Positions 63,859 to 64,000 of a DNA stretch of 64,000 nt are shown in pieces. The notes beneath the pieces were generated by a model. It searched no databases and was not told the DNA's origin. It saw nothing but the letters and a program-made list of their open reading frames with translations. Positions within the stretch are counted from its first letter, which is position 1; each line of letters starts with the position of its first letter. The DNA is from Candidula unifasciata (Eukaryota > Mollusca > Gastropoda > Stylommatophora > Geomitridae), in NCBI GenBank assembly GCA_905116865.2, contig CAJHNH020000491.1, positions 372,001 through 436,000 on the forward strand, in the 5' to 3' direction. Position numbers and translations under genes: made by a program.

Positions 63859-64000
63859 ATTGTAATTGTAATTTCTTTTGGTTGATTTTATTGTAACTGT
63901 ATTTTCATGTAGTTAAATACTTAAGTGTACCAGTGAAAGTAACAGAAAAGATGTGCACTGTTTTTCACACCTTGAGGCGTATTTGATAGTCTTCTTCTTC

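Overview
This window is eukaryotic nuclear DNA. It has intron-split genes with canonical GT/AG junctions, tRNA-derived SINEs, many decayed non-LTR retrotransposons, mariner/piggyBac/hAT-like DNA elements and long micro- and minisatellites. The genes and the RTE-type LINE point to an invertebrate animal, most plausibly a mollusc and perhaps a gastropod. The species-level guess is inference only. Nothing prokaryotic or viral was seen.

Three host genes could be assembled by hand from small exons with matching splice phases. (1) A copine on the minus strand, with its start at 25123. Seven exons (25123-25047, 21118-21031, 17980-17877, 13039-13000, 11413-11337, 10175-10141, 8378-8350) join in frame into about 150 residues covering the whole first C2 domain; the rest lies toward or beyond position 1. 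(2) DPM3, the small subunit of dolichol-phosphate-mannose synthase, on the minus strand. Four coding exons (48660-48541, 46520-46491, 45208-45131, 42587-42522) end in a stop codon; the start codon was not found. (3) A plus-strand gene at the right end (58197-58296, 61353-61441, 62449 to about 63414). It encodes an N-terminal membrane anchor, a long acidic Ser-rich linker and the beginning of an armadillo-like helical region, an ARMC10/ARMCX-like layout. It runs off the window.

Layout: 143-3466, a 33-bp minisatellite abutting a piggyBac-like terminus; 3.5-25 kb, copine exons and introns filled with LINE, SINE and MITE insertions, a mariner (18692-20094) sitting in a 27-bp minisatellite, and (TA)n tracts; 25.5-28.9 kb, nested LINEs and a foldback element; 29.15-31.6 kb, GACA/GATA/GGTA arrays and a GATG-rich satellite, into which a nearly intact RTE-clade LINE is inserted (31573-33804); 34-42 kb, repeats only; 42.5-48.7 kb, DPM3 with a 45-bp minisatellite in its last intron; 48.9-49.8 kb, a 79-bp tandem array; 50.9-52.1 kb, two abutting hAT-like foldback elements; 53-57.3 kb, LINE fragments; 58.2 kb to the end, the ARMC-like gene.

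The three genes are unrelated in function and form no operon or cluster. The best signals are mobile-element biology: target-site duplications could be read for about ten insertions, several families have 14 or more copies here, and SINE-like repeats appear to share 3' ends with LINEs. No new defence, toxin or metabolic system was found.
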